Part shown: piece after piece, positions 1 to 5,932 of the stretch
Layout of the letters: each line of letters opens with the position of its first letter
How positions within the stretch are numbered: the first letter of the stretch is position 1
Origin: Spirochaetia bacterium
GTDB taxonomy: Bacteria > Spirochaetota > Spirochaetia > Treponematales > Rectinemataceae
Assembly (NCBI GenBank): GCA_021286925.1
Contig: JAJTBL010000108.1
Location: 1-6,574 of the forward strand
Direction of reading: 5' to 3'
Length of the DNA: 6,574 bases
Notes under the pieces: generated by a model
The model's database searches: none
What the model saw: only the letters and a program-made list of their open reading frames with translations
What the model was told of the DNA's origin: nothing
Position numbers and translations under genes: made by a program

Positions 1-261
1 CGCATCATCCACAATCACAATTTCAACCTGCTTCCCGAGCACGCCGCCGGCTTTGTTGATCAGCTCAGCTGCCACGGTGACCGATTGCTTGGCCATCTGA
101 CCTTCATACGCATAATCTCCGGTAATCGGTGCCTGCAAAGCGATTTTGATTGTTTTGCCCGATTGAGCCGTTCCGCAGCCTGCAAGGACCGCAAAGATCA
201 TCAAACCAAAGACGGCGCTGAAAAATACAGCGTGTTTCCGCATCCCTCTTTCTTTTATCAT
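1..261 (-). CDS. Branched-chain amino acid ABC transporter substrate-binding lipoprotein (N-terminal part)
   Basis: Reading leftward from the ATG at 261 gives 87 codons open to the window edge, so only the N-terminus is present. The protein begins with a basic stretch (KERGMRKH), a hydrophobic segment at about residues 11-27 and a lipobox LAGC with the lipidated Cys at residue 29: a lipoprotein signal peptide. The mature part (IKIALQAPITGDYAYEGQ, then AAELINKAGGVLGKQVEIV) is the classic start of a periplasmic-binding type I receptor of the LivJ/LivK family, which captures leucine, isoleucine, valine or other amino acids or amides for an ABC importer. The start is supported by GGAGGAGG on the minus strand, 8 bases upstream; the ATG at 243 is less likely. 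The gene is divergent from the amino-acid-type dehydrogenase genes, so the ligand may be their substrate (inference). Actual ligand specificity cannot be read from this fragment. Confidence 0.9.
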   Translation of the reverse strand, partial: MIKERGMRKHAVFFSAVFGLMIFAVLAGCGTAQSGKTIKIALQAPITGDYAYEGQMAKQSVTVAAELINKAGGVLGKQVEIVIVDDA

Positions 262-282
262 GTTGTGTGCCTCCTCCAGTAT

Positions 283-306
283 CGTATAATGATGCATAAT
301 TATACG
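283..306. promoter_or_regulatory. 24-bp near-perfect palindrome, candidate operator between divergent genes
   Basis: Arms CGTATAAT (283-290) and ATTATACG (299-306) are exact reverse complements. Between them lies g-ATGCAT-a, itself a 6-bp palindrome, so 11 of 12 base pairs are symmetric about one centre. Each arm contains a TATAAT, on the plus strand at 285-290 and on the minus strand at 304-299, so a protein bound here would cover possible -10 elements for both directions. The arms end 21 bases before the lipoprotein start codon and about 100 bases before the dehydrogenase start. There is no U-tract beside it and the stem would be AT-rich, so an operator is more likely than a terminator. The cognate regulator is unknown. 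Confidence 0.6.
299..304 (-). promoter_or_regulatory. Candidate -10 box for the binding-lipoprotein gene
   Basis: TATAAT on the minus strand, about 38 bases upstream of the start codon at 261, would give a leader of about 30 nt holding the strong GGAGGAGG ribosome site. No good -35 is visible at 17 bases (AAAAAG). The alternative TTGCGT (309-304 minus) with TACGAT (286-281 minus), 17 bases apart, is also possible. The box lies inside the palindrome's right arm. Confidence 0.35.
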
Positions 307-328
307 CAAGCTTTTTTTTATCTTTTTC

Positions 329-357
329 TTGACAGGTTTTGAATGTGGTACTAGCCT
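329..357 (+). promoter_or_regulatory. Candidate sigma70-type promoter for the dehydrogenase genes
   Basis: A perfect TTGACA (329-334) is followed after 17 bases by TAGCCT (352-357), a weak -10 with 3 of 6 matches. Transcription would start near 364, about 40 bases before the start codon at 406. A rival is TTGTGT (263-268), 16 bases, then a perfect TATAAT (285-290), which would give a leader of over 100 nt and put the -10 inside the palindrome. The sequence does not decide between them. Confidence 0.35.
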
Positions 358-405
358 TTTGGCAAATGGCAGGAGAATTCTGTCAGCACAACAAGAAGGT
401 ACTTG

Positions 406-2514
406 ATGCCGCGAATTGAATCACATCCCATATTGGCTGTTGAAAAGACAAAAAAAGATGTCAGCTTTCTTTTCAATGGAGAAACTGTCAGGGGGCTTGA
501 AGGCGAACCGGTTTCCTCAGCGCTCATAGCGCTGGGATTTTTCGAGTTTTCGCGTCACCCCAAAGATTCGGCTCCCCAGGGGCTTTTCTGCGCAAACGGG
601 CAGTGCAGTCAATGCACGGTCCTTATCGATGGCATTCCCCGGAAATCCTGTGTCACCCCGCTTGAGGAAGGCATGGATGTCCGTACCCTCAAGGGGCTTC
701 CGGTGCTTCCTGAAACCGACATGCCGCTCAAGCAGGCTGAAAGGCGTACTATCCATACGGATATCGTCGTTATCGGGGCTGGACCCTCGGGTCTCTCGGC
801 AGCATACGAACTCGGCAAGATGGGTTTTCAGGTTCTGCTGGCGGATGACAAGGAAAAGCTTGGCGGAAAGCTCGTTTTGCAAACTCACAAATTTTTCGGT
901 TCGGAAGAGGATTGCTACGCCGGCGTTCGGGGCATCGATATAGCGTCCATTCTTGAGGAAAAACTTTCCCGCATGCCGAATGTCACTATTTTAAGGAATT
1001 CCCCCGTTGTCGCGATTTTCAAGGACAGAAAAGCGGGCATTTACAAAGGATATTCGTCCTATCTTTTAGTCGAATTTACGGCGCTGGTGGTCGCGGCAGG
1101 CGCTCGTGAAAAAAATATATTATTTCCTGGCAATGATTTGCCTGGGGTTTACGGCGCGGGAGCCTTCCAGACTCTGGTCAACCGGGACCTCATCAAGCCC
1201 GCGCGCAGGATACTCATTGTCGGCTCCGGAAACGTCGGTCTGATTGCCGCCTACCACGCGCTCCAGGCGGGTATCCAAGTAGCCGGCATTTTTGAAATCA
1301 TGGGCAGAATCAACGGCTACAAAGTTCATGCCGATAAAATCCGAAGAATGGGCGTGCCGATTCACCTGAACACGACGATTCTCCGGGCGGAAGGCGAGGG
1401 GAAGGTTTCAAAAGCGATTACAGCCAAGGTCGATGACCAATTCAAGCCAATCCCGGGCACTAGCCGGGAATATGAGGTGGACACAATCCTTATCGCCGCA
1501 GGCCTGGCTTCCTGCGATGAATTCTTGCGCCAGGCGAGGGAATACGGCATTCTCGCCGTTGCCGCAGGCGATGCCGAAGAGATTGCCGAGGCTTCCAGCG
1601 CCATGTTCGGCGGCAGAATCGCCGCCTTCACGCTCGCTAAAATGCTGGGCAAACGCGCGGAAATCAACCCCGAGTGGATGCCGAAACGGGAAATTCTCAA
1701 ATCCCGGCCGGGCGATACATTTTCCCGGAGCCCTGTCGTCCCGGGACCCCAATGGCGGCCAGTATTCTTCTGTTCGGAAGAAATACCCTGCAATCCCTGC
1801 ACAACCGTCTGTCCTACCAATGCCATCCATCTGCGCCCCTTGCGCGGAACAATCATGGATCTGCCCTATTTTGACAATACCAAGTGCATCGGCTGCATGT
1901 CCTGTGTTTCAATCTGCCCGGGTCTCGCGGTCAGCCTGGTGCGCCGTGTCGCCGATGACAGCGCGGAAGTGGTGTTGCCCTGGGAGTTCGAAGCGGACTT
2001 CGACATTGGTTATGAGATGGAATTGGTCGATCAGGATGGCCGGTTTCTGGAAAAGGCCAAGGTGGTCGCGAAGCGCCACAATAAAAAGAACAATACCTGG
2101 CTTCTTACCTTCCGAACAAGCGTCCAGAACGCATCCAGCATTGCCGGCATACGGGTTCAGCCAGAAGAAGCTGCCGCAAGCCTCCCTGTTGAAGAAAGCG
2201 AATGCCTGGACCTCGATGCCTATGTCTGCCGCTGCGAGCGCGTAACATTGCGGGAAGTGGTCGAATTTATCAAAGCGAACAATGTCAGGGATATCAACCA
2301 GCTGAAGACTCTCAGGGTTGGAATGGGTGCCTGCGGCGCCAAAACCTGCTCCCAGCTTGTCCCCAAGGCTTTCAGGCTTGCCGGGGTTGACCCTGCGGAG
2401 GTTGAGATGGGAACGCTCCGGCCGCTCTTCATGGAAGTTCCCATGGGAGAGCTGGTCAACGAAGGATTGTCAAAACTTGGCGGCAAAGAAGCCGGCGTAA
2501 GAGGTGCACCATGA
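406..2514 (+). CDS. Multicluster Fe-S flavoprotein, HcnAB/opine-oxidase-alpha-like dehydrogenase subunit
   Basis: A 702-aa cytoplasmic redox protein with no signal peptide or membrane segment. In order: an N-terminal plant-type [2Fe-2S] domain (C62-x4-C67-x2-C70-x11-C82); an FAD site GAGPSG (124-129); a second nucleotide site GSGNVG (273-278) in a pyridine-nucleotide-disulfide oxidoreductase fold; a ferredoxin-like insert with C456, C462, C465, C469 and then C494-x2-C497-x2-C500-x3-C504-P, consistent with two [4Fe-4S] clusters; and a C-terminal BFD-like [2Fe-2S] domain (C608-x-C610, C643-x4-C648). HcnA plus HcnB, and the alpha subunits of opine/octopine oxidase, proline dehydrogenase and sarcosine oxidase, share most of this build. 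The protein probably passes electrons from the DAO-type partner encoded next to a nucleotide or another carrier. The ATG at 406 is chosen because AGAAGG lies 6-7 bases upstream; a TTG at 403 is adjacent. Substrate unknown; an amino or imino acid is likely (inference). Confidence 0.88.
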   Translation: MPRIESHPILAVEKTKKDVSFLFNGETVRGLEGEPVSSALIALGFFEFSRHPKDSAPQGLFCANGQCSQCTVLIDGIPRKSCVTPLEEGMDVRTLKGLPVLPETDMPLKQAERRTIHTDIVVIGAGPSGLSAAYELGKMGFQVLLADDKEKLGGKLVLQTHKFFGSEEDCYAGVRGIDIASILEEKLSRMPNVTILRNSPVVAIFKDRKAGIYKGYSSYLLVEFTALVVAAGAREKNILFPGNDLPGVYGAGAFQTLVNRDLIKPARRILIVGSGNVGLIAAYHALQAGIQVAGIFEIMGRINGYKVHADKIRRMGVPIHLNTTILRAEGEGKVSKAITAKVDDQFKPIPGTSREYEVDTILIAAGLASCDEFLRQAREYGILAVAAGDAEEIAEASSAMFGGRIAAFTLAKMLGKRAEINPEWMPKREILKSRPGDTFSRSPVVPGPQWRPVFFCSEEIPCNPCTTVCPTNAIHLRPLRGTIMDLPYFDNTKCIGCMSCVSICPGLAVSLVRRVADDSAEVVLPWEFEADFDIGYEMELVDQDGRFLEKAKVVAKRHNKKNNTWLLTFRTSVQNASSIAGIRVQPEEAAASLPVEESECLDLDAYVCRCERVTLREVVEFIKANNVRDINQLKTLRVGMGACGAKTCSQLVPKAFRLAGVDPAEVEMGTLRPLFMEVPMGELVNEGLSKLGGKEAGVRGAP

Positions 2515-3583
2515 AAACCTACGATGTTGTCATTGCCGGTGCCGGCTCTGTCGGTGTTCCGCTCGCCTGGCAGCTGGCTCAGCGAAAATTGAAAGTTGCG
2601 GTTCTCGACCATGAAATGTCGTGGGGACGCGGGCAGAACAGGGCTGCAATCGGCGGAATCCGCGCCACGCATTCGGAACCTGCCAAAATCCGGATCTGCC
2701 TCGAATCCATCAAGATTTTTTCCTCAAAATTCAGAAAGAGGCGGGACTCAACATTGACTGGATTGAACCTGAAAAAGTCATGGAATTGGCGCCCGGAATC
2801 AATCCCGAGGGTTTATTAGGCGGTACCTACAGCCCCGATGACGGCTTCGCCTCGCCACTGATGTCATCGACAGCCTTTCATCAGCTTGCGATGAAGGCAG
2901 GCGTCGATTTCTTTTTCAATACCAGAATCGATGGTATCAGCAAAGCAAAGGATGTCGTGGAAAGCTTCCAGGCAGGCGGAGAAACCTGGTCGGCGGGGCT
3001 TTTCGTCAACGCGGCGGGAGCGGAAGCGGCTGACCTCGCCAGCCTCGCCAATATCGATATCCCCGTGTTTCCGGACTGCCATGAAGCGGGGGTGACGGAG
3101 CCCGTTCAGCGCTTCATGCAGCCCATGATTGTCGATATCCGGCCTGATTCGGAATCGGGCAACTATTACTTCTACCAGGCAGGGACAGGGCAGGTGATTT
3201 TCTGCATCACGCCAAGGCCGCAGATTTGGGGCAGGGACAAGGATTCGACCTCAGCTTTCCTGCCGCTCTGCTCGCGGCGGATGCTTGAGCTGTATCCGAG
3301 GCTCAGAAACCTGAAAGTCAGACGAACCTGGCGCGGCATGTATCCCATGACCCCTGATGGTCTGCCTATCGTCGGGTATCCGGAAGGGGCGGCCAATTTC
3401 CTGCAGGCTGTCGGCATGTGCGGACAGGGATTCATGATGGGACCCGGGCTCGGGAAAATTCTGGCTGAATCCATCGTTTCGGGCGGCAATTTTGAACATC
3501 CCGCCGGTGCGACACCCTATGGGTTCGTGTTCGATGAATTGGCCTGTTCCCGCGGTTTCGAACATGTCGAATTGCTGAAATAA
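2511..3583 (+). pseudogene. DAO-family FAD-dependent amino/imino acid oxidoreductase, interrupted by a -1 frameshift
   Basis: The ATG overlaps the upstream stop as ATGA, with AAGAGGTG 6 bases before it, so the two genes are translationally coupled. The first frame has the FAD dinucleotide fold (GAGSVG at residues 10-15, ending VAVLDHE) and GRGQNRAAIGGIRATHSEPAK, typical of DAO oxidases of the SoxB/HcnC/proline dehydrogenase beta type. It then turns to nonsense and stops at 2819. The rest continues in another frame (KIQKEAGLNIDWIEPEKVM, then GGTYSPDDGFASP) to TPDGLPIVGYPEG and CGQGFMMGPGLG near the C-terminus and a stop at 3583. The switch lies at six T's (2716-2721); one missing T restores a single protein of about 357 aa, a normal family length. 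Role: the substrate-oxidising flavin subunit partnering the 702-aa protein. Could be a sequencing error, a real mutation or, less likely, programmed slippage. Confidence 0.85.
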
Positions 3584-3619
3584 ACCATCTCTTGTTATTG
3601 GCTCGACTCATAAATGAAG

Positions 3620-3648
3620 TTGACAAAAACCGCTAATCATGCGATATT
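3620..3648 (+). promoter_or_regulatory. Promoter of the rrf2-cysteine desulfurase-nifU operon
   Basis: Perfect TTGACA (3620-3625), a 17-base spacer, then GATATT (3643-3648; 4 of 6 matches to TATAAT). Transcription would start near 3655, about 30 bases before the regulator's ATG at 3684. The -10 runs into the inverted repeat that starts at 3646, as expected for a repressor-controlled promoter. Confidence 0.65.
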
Positions 3649-3668
3649 CCTATTATTCCGATAGGAAT
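3646..3668. promoter_or_regulatory. Inverted-repeat operator, probably for the Rrf2-type regulator
   Basis: ATTCCTAT (3646-3653), a 7-base spacer TATTCCG, then ATAGGAAT (3661-3668): perfect 8-base arms. It overlaps the -10 and probable start point of the operon promoter. Rrf2-family proteins (IscR, CymR, NsrR) bind dyads of about this size, and the GGAAT-type half-site is reminiscent of some Rrf2 sites in Gram-positive bacteria (from memory). Position and symmetry suggest negative autoregulation by the first gene of the operon (inference). Confidence 0.65.
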
Positions 3669-3683
3669 TGGGAGAATGCATTC

Positions 3684-4103
3684 ATGTTCCAGGTTCCAAC
3701 CAAAACTCAATACGCGATACGCGCACTCGTCCACCTTGCTCTGAAGGAGTCGGACAGCGCCGCGAAAATCGCCGAGGCGCAGATGATTTCGCCGAAATAC
3801 CTGGAAGGCATCCTCAACCAGCTCAAGCTTGCCGGCATCGTGACCTCGGACCGCGGAAGAAGCGGGGGATATCGGCTTGCCAAAAGCTCCGAGCAAATCC
3901 GGATGATCGATGTTGTGCAGGCGACTGAAGGCGCAATCCGCCCGGTCGATTGTGTTGACAACCGTTCCGTCTGCGTGATGGGCGCAACCTGCATCCCGCG
4001 GAAATTCTGGATTGGCTTGAAAACCGCCGTCGATGATTACCTTTCATCGGTAACCCTTAAAGACCTGGCCGGTGATACTTTCGTGCAGATTGGAAAAGAG
4101 TAA
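3684..4103 (+). CDS. Rrf2 family transcriptional regulator (IscR-like)
   Basis: 139 aa. The N-terminal winged helix-turn-helix is typical of Rrf2 proteins: TKTQYAIRALVHLAL (6-20), AKIAEAQMISPKYLEGIL (27-44) and the wing RGRSGGYRLAK (57-67). Three cysteines, C90-x6-C97-x5-C103, sit where IscR binds its [2Fe-2S] cluster (C-x5-C-x5-C in E. coli). The histidine ligand that follows at +3 in E. coli IscR is Arg106 here, so a cluster, if present, would have a different fourth ligand. The ATG at 3684 is chosen because GGAG lies 9 bases upstream; the longer reading from 3639 would put the promoter -10 and operator inside the gene. It heads the operon with the desulfurase and scaffold genes and very probably senses Fe-S status and represses its own promoter. 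Cymbal-like sulfur control (CymR-type) is less likely, because CymR lacks such cysteines. Confidence 0.9.
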   Translation: MFQVPTKTQYAIRALVHLALKESDSAAKIAEAQMISPKYLEGILNQLKLAGIVTSDRGRSGGYRLAKSSEQIRMIDVVQATEGAIRPVDCVDNRSVCVMGATCIPRKFWIGLKTAVDDYLSSVTLKDLAGDTFVQIGKE

Positions 4104-4113
4104 AGGAGTTCTC

Positions 4114-5301
4114 ATGGCTTCGAAATTTGTCTATATGGATTACAATGCGACAACCCCCTTGCGGCCTGAGGTAAAGGATCTTATGAAGGACGCCCTGGAT
4201 GTTTATGCCAACGCCTCGAGCATGCATGAATCGGGTAGGCGGGCCAGAGCGGAAATCGAAAAGGCGCGGGCGCAGGTGGCTTCGCTCATTGACGCCTCCA
4301 ATCCGCAGACAGTGTTTTTTACTTCTGGCGGATCCGAATCCAACAACACGGTTTTCATGACCATGTACCATCTGGCCAAGAAAGGCACAAGAAAGAAAAT
4401 CATAACAACCGCCATCGAGCACCCCTGTGTCCTCAATTCAGCCAAGTACCTGCAGGACGAAGGCTTCCCTGTGGTGTTTCTGCCGGTAGACGCTGACGGC
4501 CGCATCGATATGGAGCGATACCGGAAAGAACTGGGGCCGGATGTTCTGCTTGTTTCGGTCATGGCCGCAAACAACGAAATCGGGACTGTCGAAGATATTG
4601 CCGAAATCGCGCGCTTGGCCAAGGAAAACGGCGCTCTTGTCCATACCGACGCGACGCAGGCGGTCGGCAAGATTCCCGTATCGGTCAAGGCATGGAATGT
4701 GGATTATCTGACGATGTCCTGCCACAAGATTTACGGTCCCAAGGGAATCGGAGCGCTCTATATCCGTCAGGGGGCGCCGATCGAGCCGTTGATCCGGGGC
4801 GGACACCAGGAAGCAGGAGTCAGGGCCGGGACCTATAACAATTTGGGCATTATCGGTTTCGGCAAAGCCGCCGAGCTTGCCAAAGCTGAACTCGATGAGT
4901 ACCGCGAGCATGTTGGAGCGCTTCGGAATCGGCTCAGAGATAAGATCAAGGCTTCGATCCCGCATGTCAGGATCAACGGTCATCCTGAATTTGTCCTGCC
5001 CAACACCTTGAATGTTTCTTTCCCGGGCGCTGAAGGCGAATCCATCCTCCTGTATCTGGATCTTGCCGGCATTCAGGTTTCTACCGGTTCAGCATGTGCT
5101 TCGGGCAGTCTTGACCCATCGCATGTGCTTCTGGCAACCGGACTCGGCCCTGAGCTGGCCCATGGTTCAATCAGGTTTTCTCTCGGGAAATATACAACGG
5201 AAGAGGAAGTCGATTATGTCGCGGCCCAGCTCCCGCCGATTATTGAGCGCCTGCGGAAAATGTCAACAGTATCCGCCGAGGACGCTTTGACTCAGCATTG
5301 A
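4114..5301 (+). CDS. iscS: Cysteine desulfurase, NifS/IscS family
   Basis: 395 aa, the usual length for group I desulfurases. It is a PLP enzyme that converts L-cysteine to alanine and holds the sulfur as a persulfide for the NifU scaffold. Visible landmarks: the N-terminal YMDYNATTPL; SGGSESNN (PLP phosphate loop); HTDATQAVGK with H177, D179 and Q182; the PLP lysine K205 in SCHKIYGPKGIGALYI; the RGGHQEAGVRAGTYNN segment; and the persulfide cysteine C328 in STGSACASGSLDPSHVL. Numbering is almost that of E. coli IscS (K206, C328). The start at 4114 follows AAGGAG (4103-4108), which overlaps the stop of the upstream regulator; the gap is only 10 bases, so the genes are co-transcribed. nifS is an equally fair name given the NifU partner. 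All catalytic residues are present and no defect is seen. Confidence 0.95.
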   Translation: MASKFVYMDYNATTPLRPEVKDLMKDALDVYANASSMHESGRRARAEIEKARAQVASLIDASNPQTVFFTSGGSESNNTVFMTMYHLAKKGTRKKIITTAIEHPCVLNSAKYLQDEGFPVVFLPVDADGRIDMERYRKELGPDVLLVSVMAANNEIGTVEDIAEIARLAKENGALVHTDATQAVGKIPVSVKAWNVDYLTMSCHKIYGPKGIGALYIRQGAPIEPLIRGGHQEAGVRAGTYNNLGIIGFGKAAELAKAELDEYREHVGALRNRLRDKIKASIPHVRINGHPEFVLPNTLNVSFPGAEGESILLYLDLAGIQVSTGSACASGSLDPSHVLLATGLGPELAHGSIRFSLGKYTTEEEVDYVAAQLPPIIERLRKMSTVSAEDALTQH

Positions 5302-5335
5302 CAGGCGAGCACATTCTAACGAGGAGAATTATAGT

Positions 5336-5932
5336 ATGGATGCGTTTCAGTGGCTTTATTCGGATGTCGTGAAGGATCATTTTACCAATCCCAGAAATGT
5401 GTACAGCCCCGATGAACCTTTTGAAGCCGATGCTGACGGCATTGTTGGCAATATTAAATGCGGCGATCAGATGATGTTCATGCTGAAAATCGAAAATGAT
5501 GTGATCAAGGATGTCCGGTGGAAAACATACGGCTGTGCTTCGGCTATCGCCAGCACTTCCATGCTTTCAGAATCCATCAAGGGTATGAATATCCGGGAAG
5601 CCTACACCATCAAGCCCGCCGATATCGCCGCAAAACTGGGCGGCTTGCCGGAGAACAAGATCCACTGCTCGGTGCTGGGTGACAAGGCTTTGCGCGCCGC
5701 TATCGACAAATATCTTGAAAAGACAGGCAGAGCCGGTGCTTTTAAGGGTGAAGACGCGGTTGTCATCTGCACCTGCCTCAATATTACCGACAAAGATATC
5801 GAAGAAGCGGTGAAGGCCGGGGCGAGAGACTGGCATCAACTGCAGGAAGCGACAAAAATCGGAACAGTCTGCGGTGGATGCAAGGCTAAGGCAGAAGAAT
5901 TGCTCCATGAATTTTCCCATATCTATTCCTGA
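5336..5932 (+). CDS. nifU: Fe-S cluster assembly scaffold NifU (IscU domain plus BFD-like [2Fe-2S] domain)
   Basis: 198 aa in two domains. Residues 1 to about 128 are IscU-like, with the cluster-assembly ligands C42, D44 (in IKCGDQM), C67 (YGCASAIAS) and the H110-C111 pair (KIHCSVLGDKALR). Residues about 142-192 are a BFD/NifU-type [2Fe-2S] domain with C145-x-C147 (VICTCLNIT) and C179-x2-C182 (TVCGGCKAKAEELL). Azotobacter-type NifU has a third, C-terminal Nfu domain; it is absent here and the stop follows directly after the BFD domain. The protein builds clusters from the sulfur of the desulfurase encoded 34 bases upstream. The BFD centre may supply electrons. GAGGAG (5321-5326), 9 bases before ATG, supports the start. 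All ligands are intact. Function is probably general Fe-S biogenesis rather than nitrogen fixation, because no nif structural gene is in view. Confidence 0.93.
   Translation: MDAFQWLYSDVVKDHFTNPRNVYSPDEPFEADADGIVGNIKCGDQMMFMLKIENDVIKDVRWKTYGCASAIASTSMLSESIKGMNIREAYTIKPADIAAKLGGLPENKIHCSVLGDKALRAAIDKYLEKTGRAGAFKGEDAVVICTCLNITDKDIEEAVKAGARDWHQLQEATKIGTVCGGCKAKAEELLHEFSHIYS

Noticed and set aside
85..342. Plus-strand open frame at the left edge
   Set aside because: It is antisense to the lipoprotein gene, whose lipobox and mature N-terminus are unmistakable.
403..405. TTG at 403 as start of the 702-aa protein
   Set aside because: It is directly followed by an ATG at 406 with better spacing from AGAAGG.
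1433..2245. Open 270-codon frame inside the multicluster flavoprotein gene
   Set aside because: It is low-complexity, rich in Ser/Arg/Pro/Ala and has no domain; the other frame carries clear Fe-S and FAD motifs, so this is a shadow.
2711..2730. Programmed -1 ribosomal frameshift at T6
   Set aside because: The slippery heptamer does not fit the zero frame, and no obvious downstream stem or upstream Shine-Dalgarno-like stimulator is seen; an indel is simpler.
3584..3645. Terminator after the DAO gene
   Set aside because: No GC-rich hairpin with a U-tract is visible; transcription may read into the Fe-S operon or stop by another route.
3639..3683. Longer N-terminus of the Rrf2 regulator starting at the ATG at 3639
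   Set aside because: These 15 codons lie on the promoter -10 and operator, do not look like Rrf2 sequence, and lack a ribosome site, whereas the ATG at 3684 has GGAG at the right distance.
4072..4113. N-terminal extension of the cysteine desulfurase from 4072
   Set aside because: It overlaps the end of the regulator gene and adds residues absent from the family; ATG 4114 has a strong AAGGAG and the protein then matches IscS numbering.
4438..4983. Minus-strand open frame of 181 codons opposite the desulfurase gene
   Set aside because: It is antisense to a fully conserved gene and has no recognisable motif or ribosome site.
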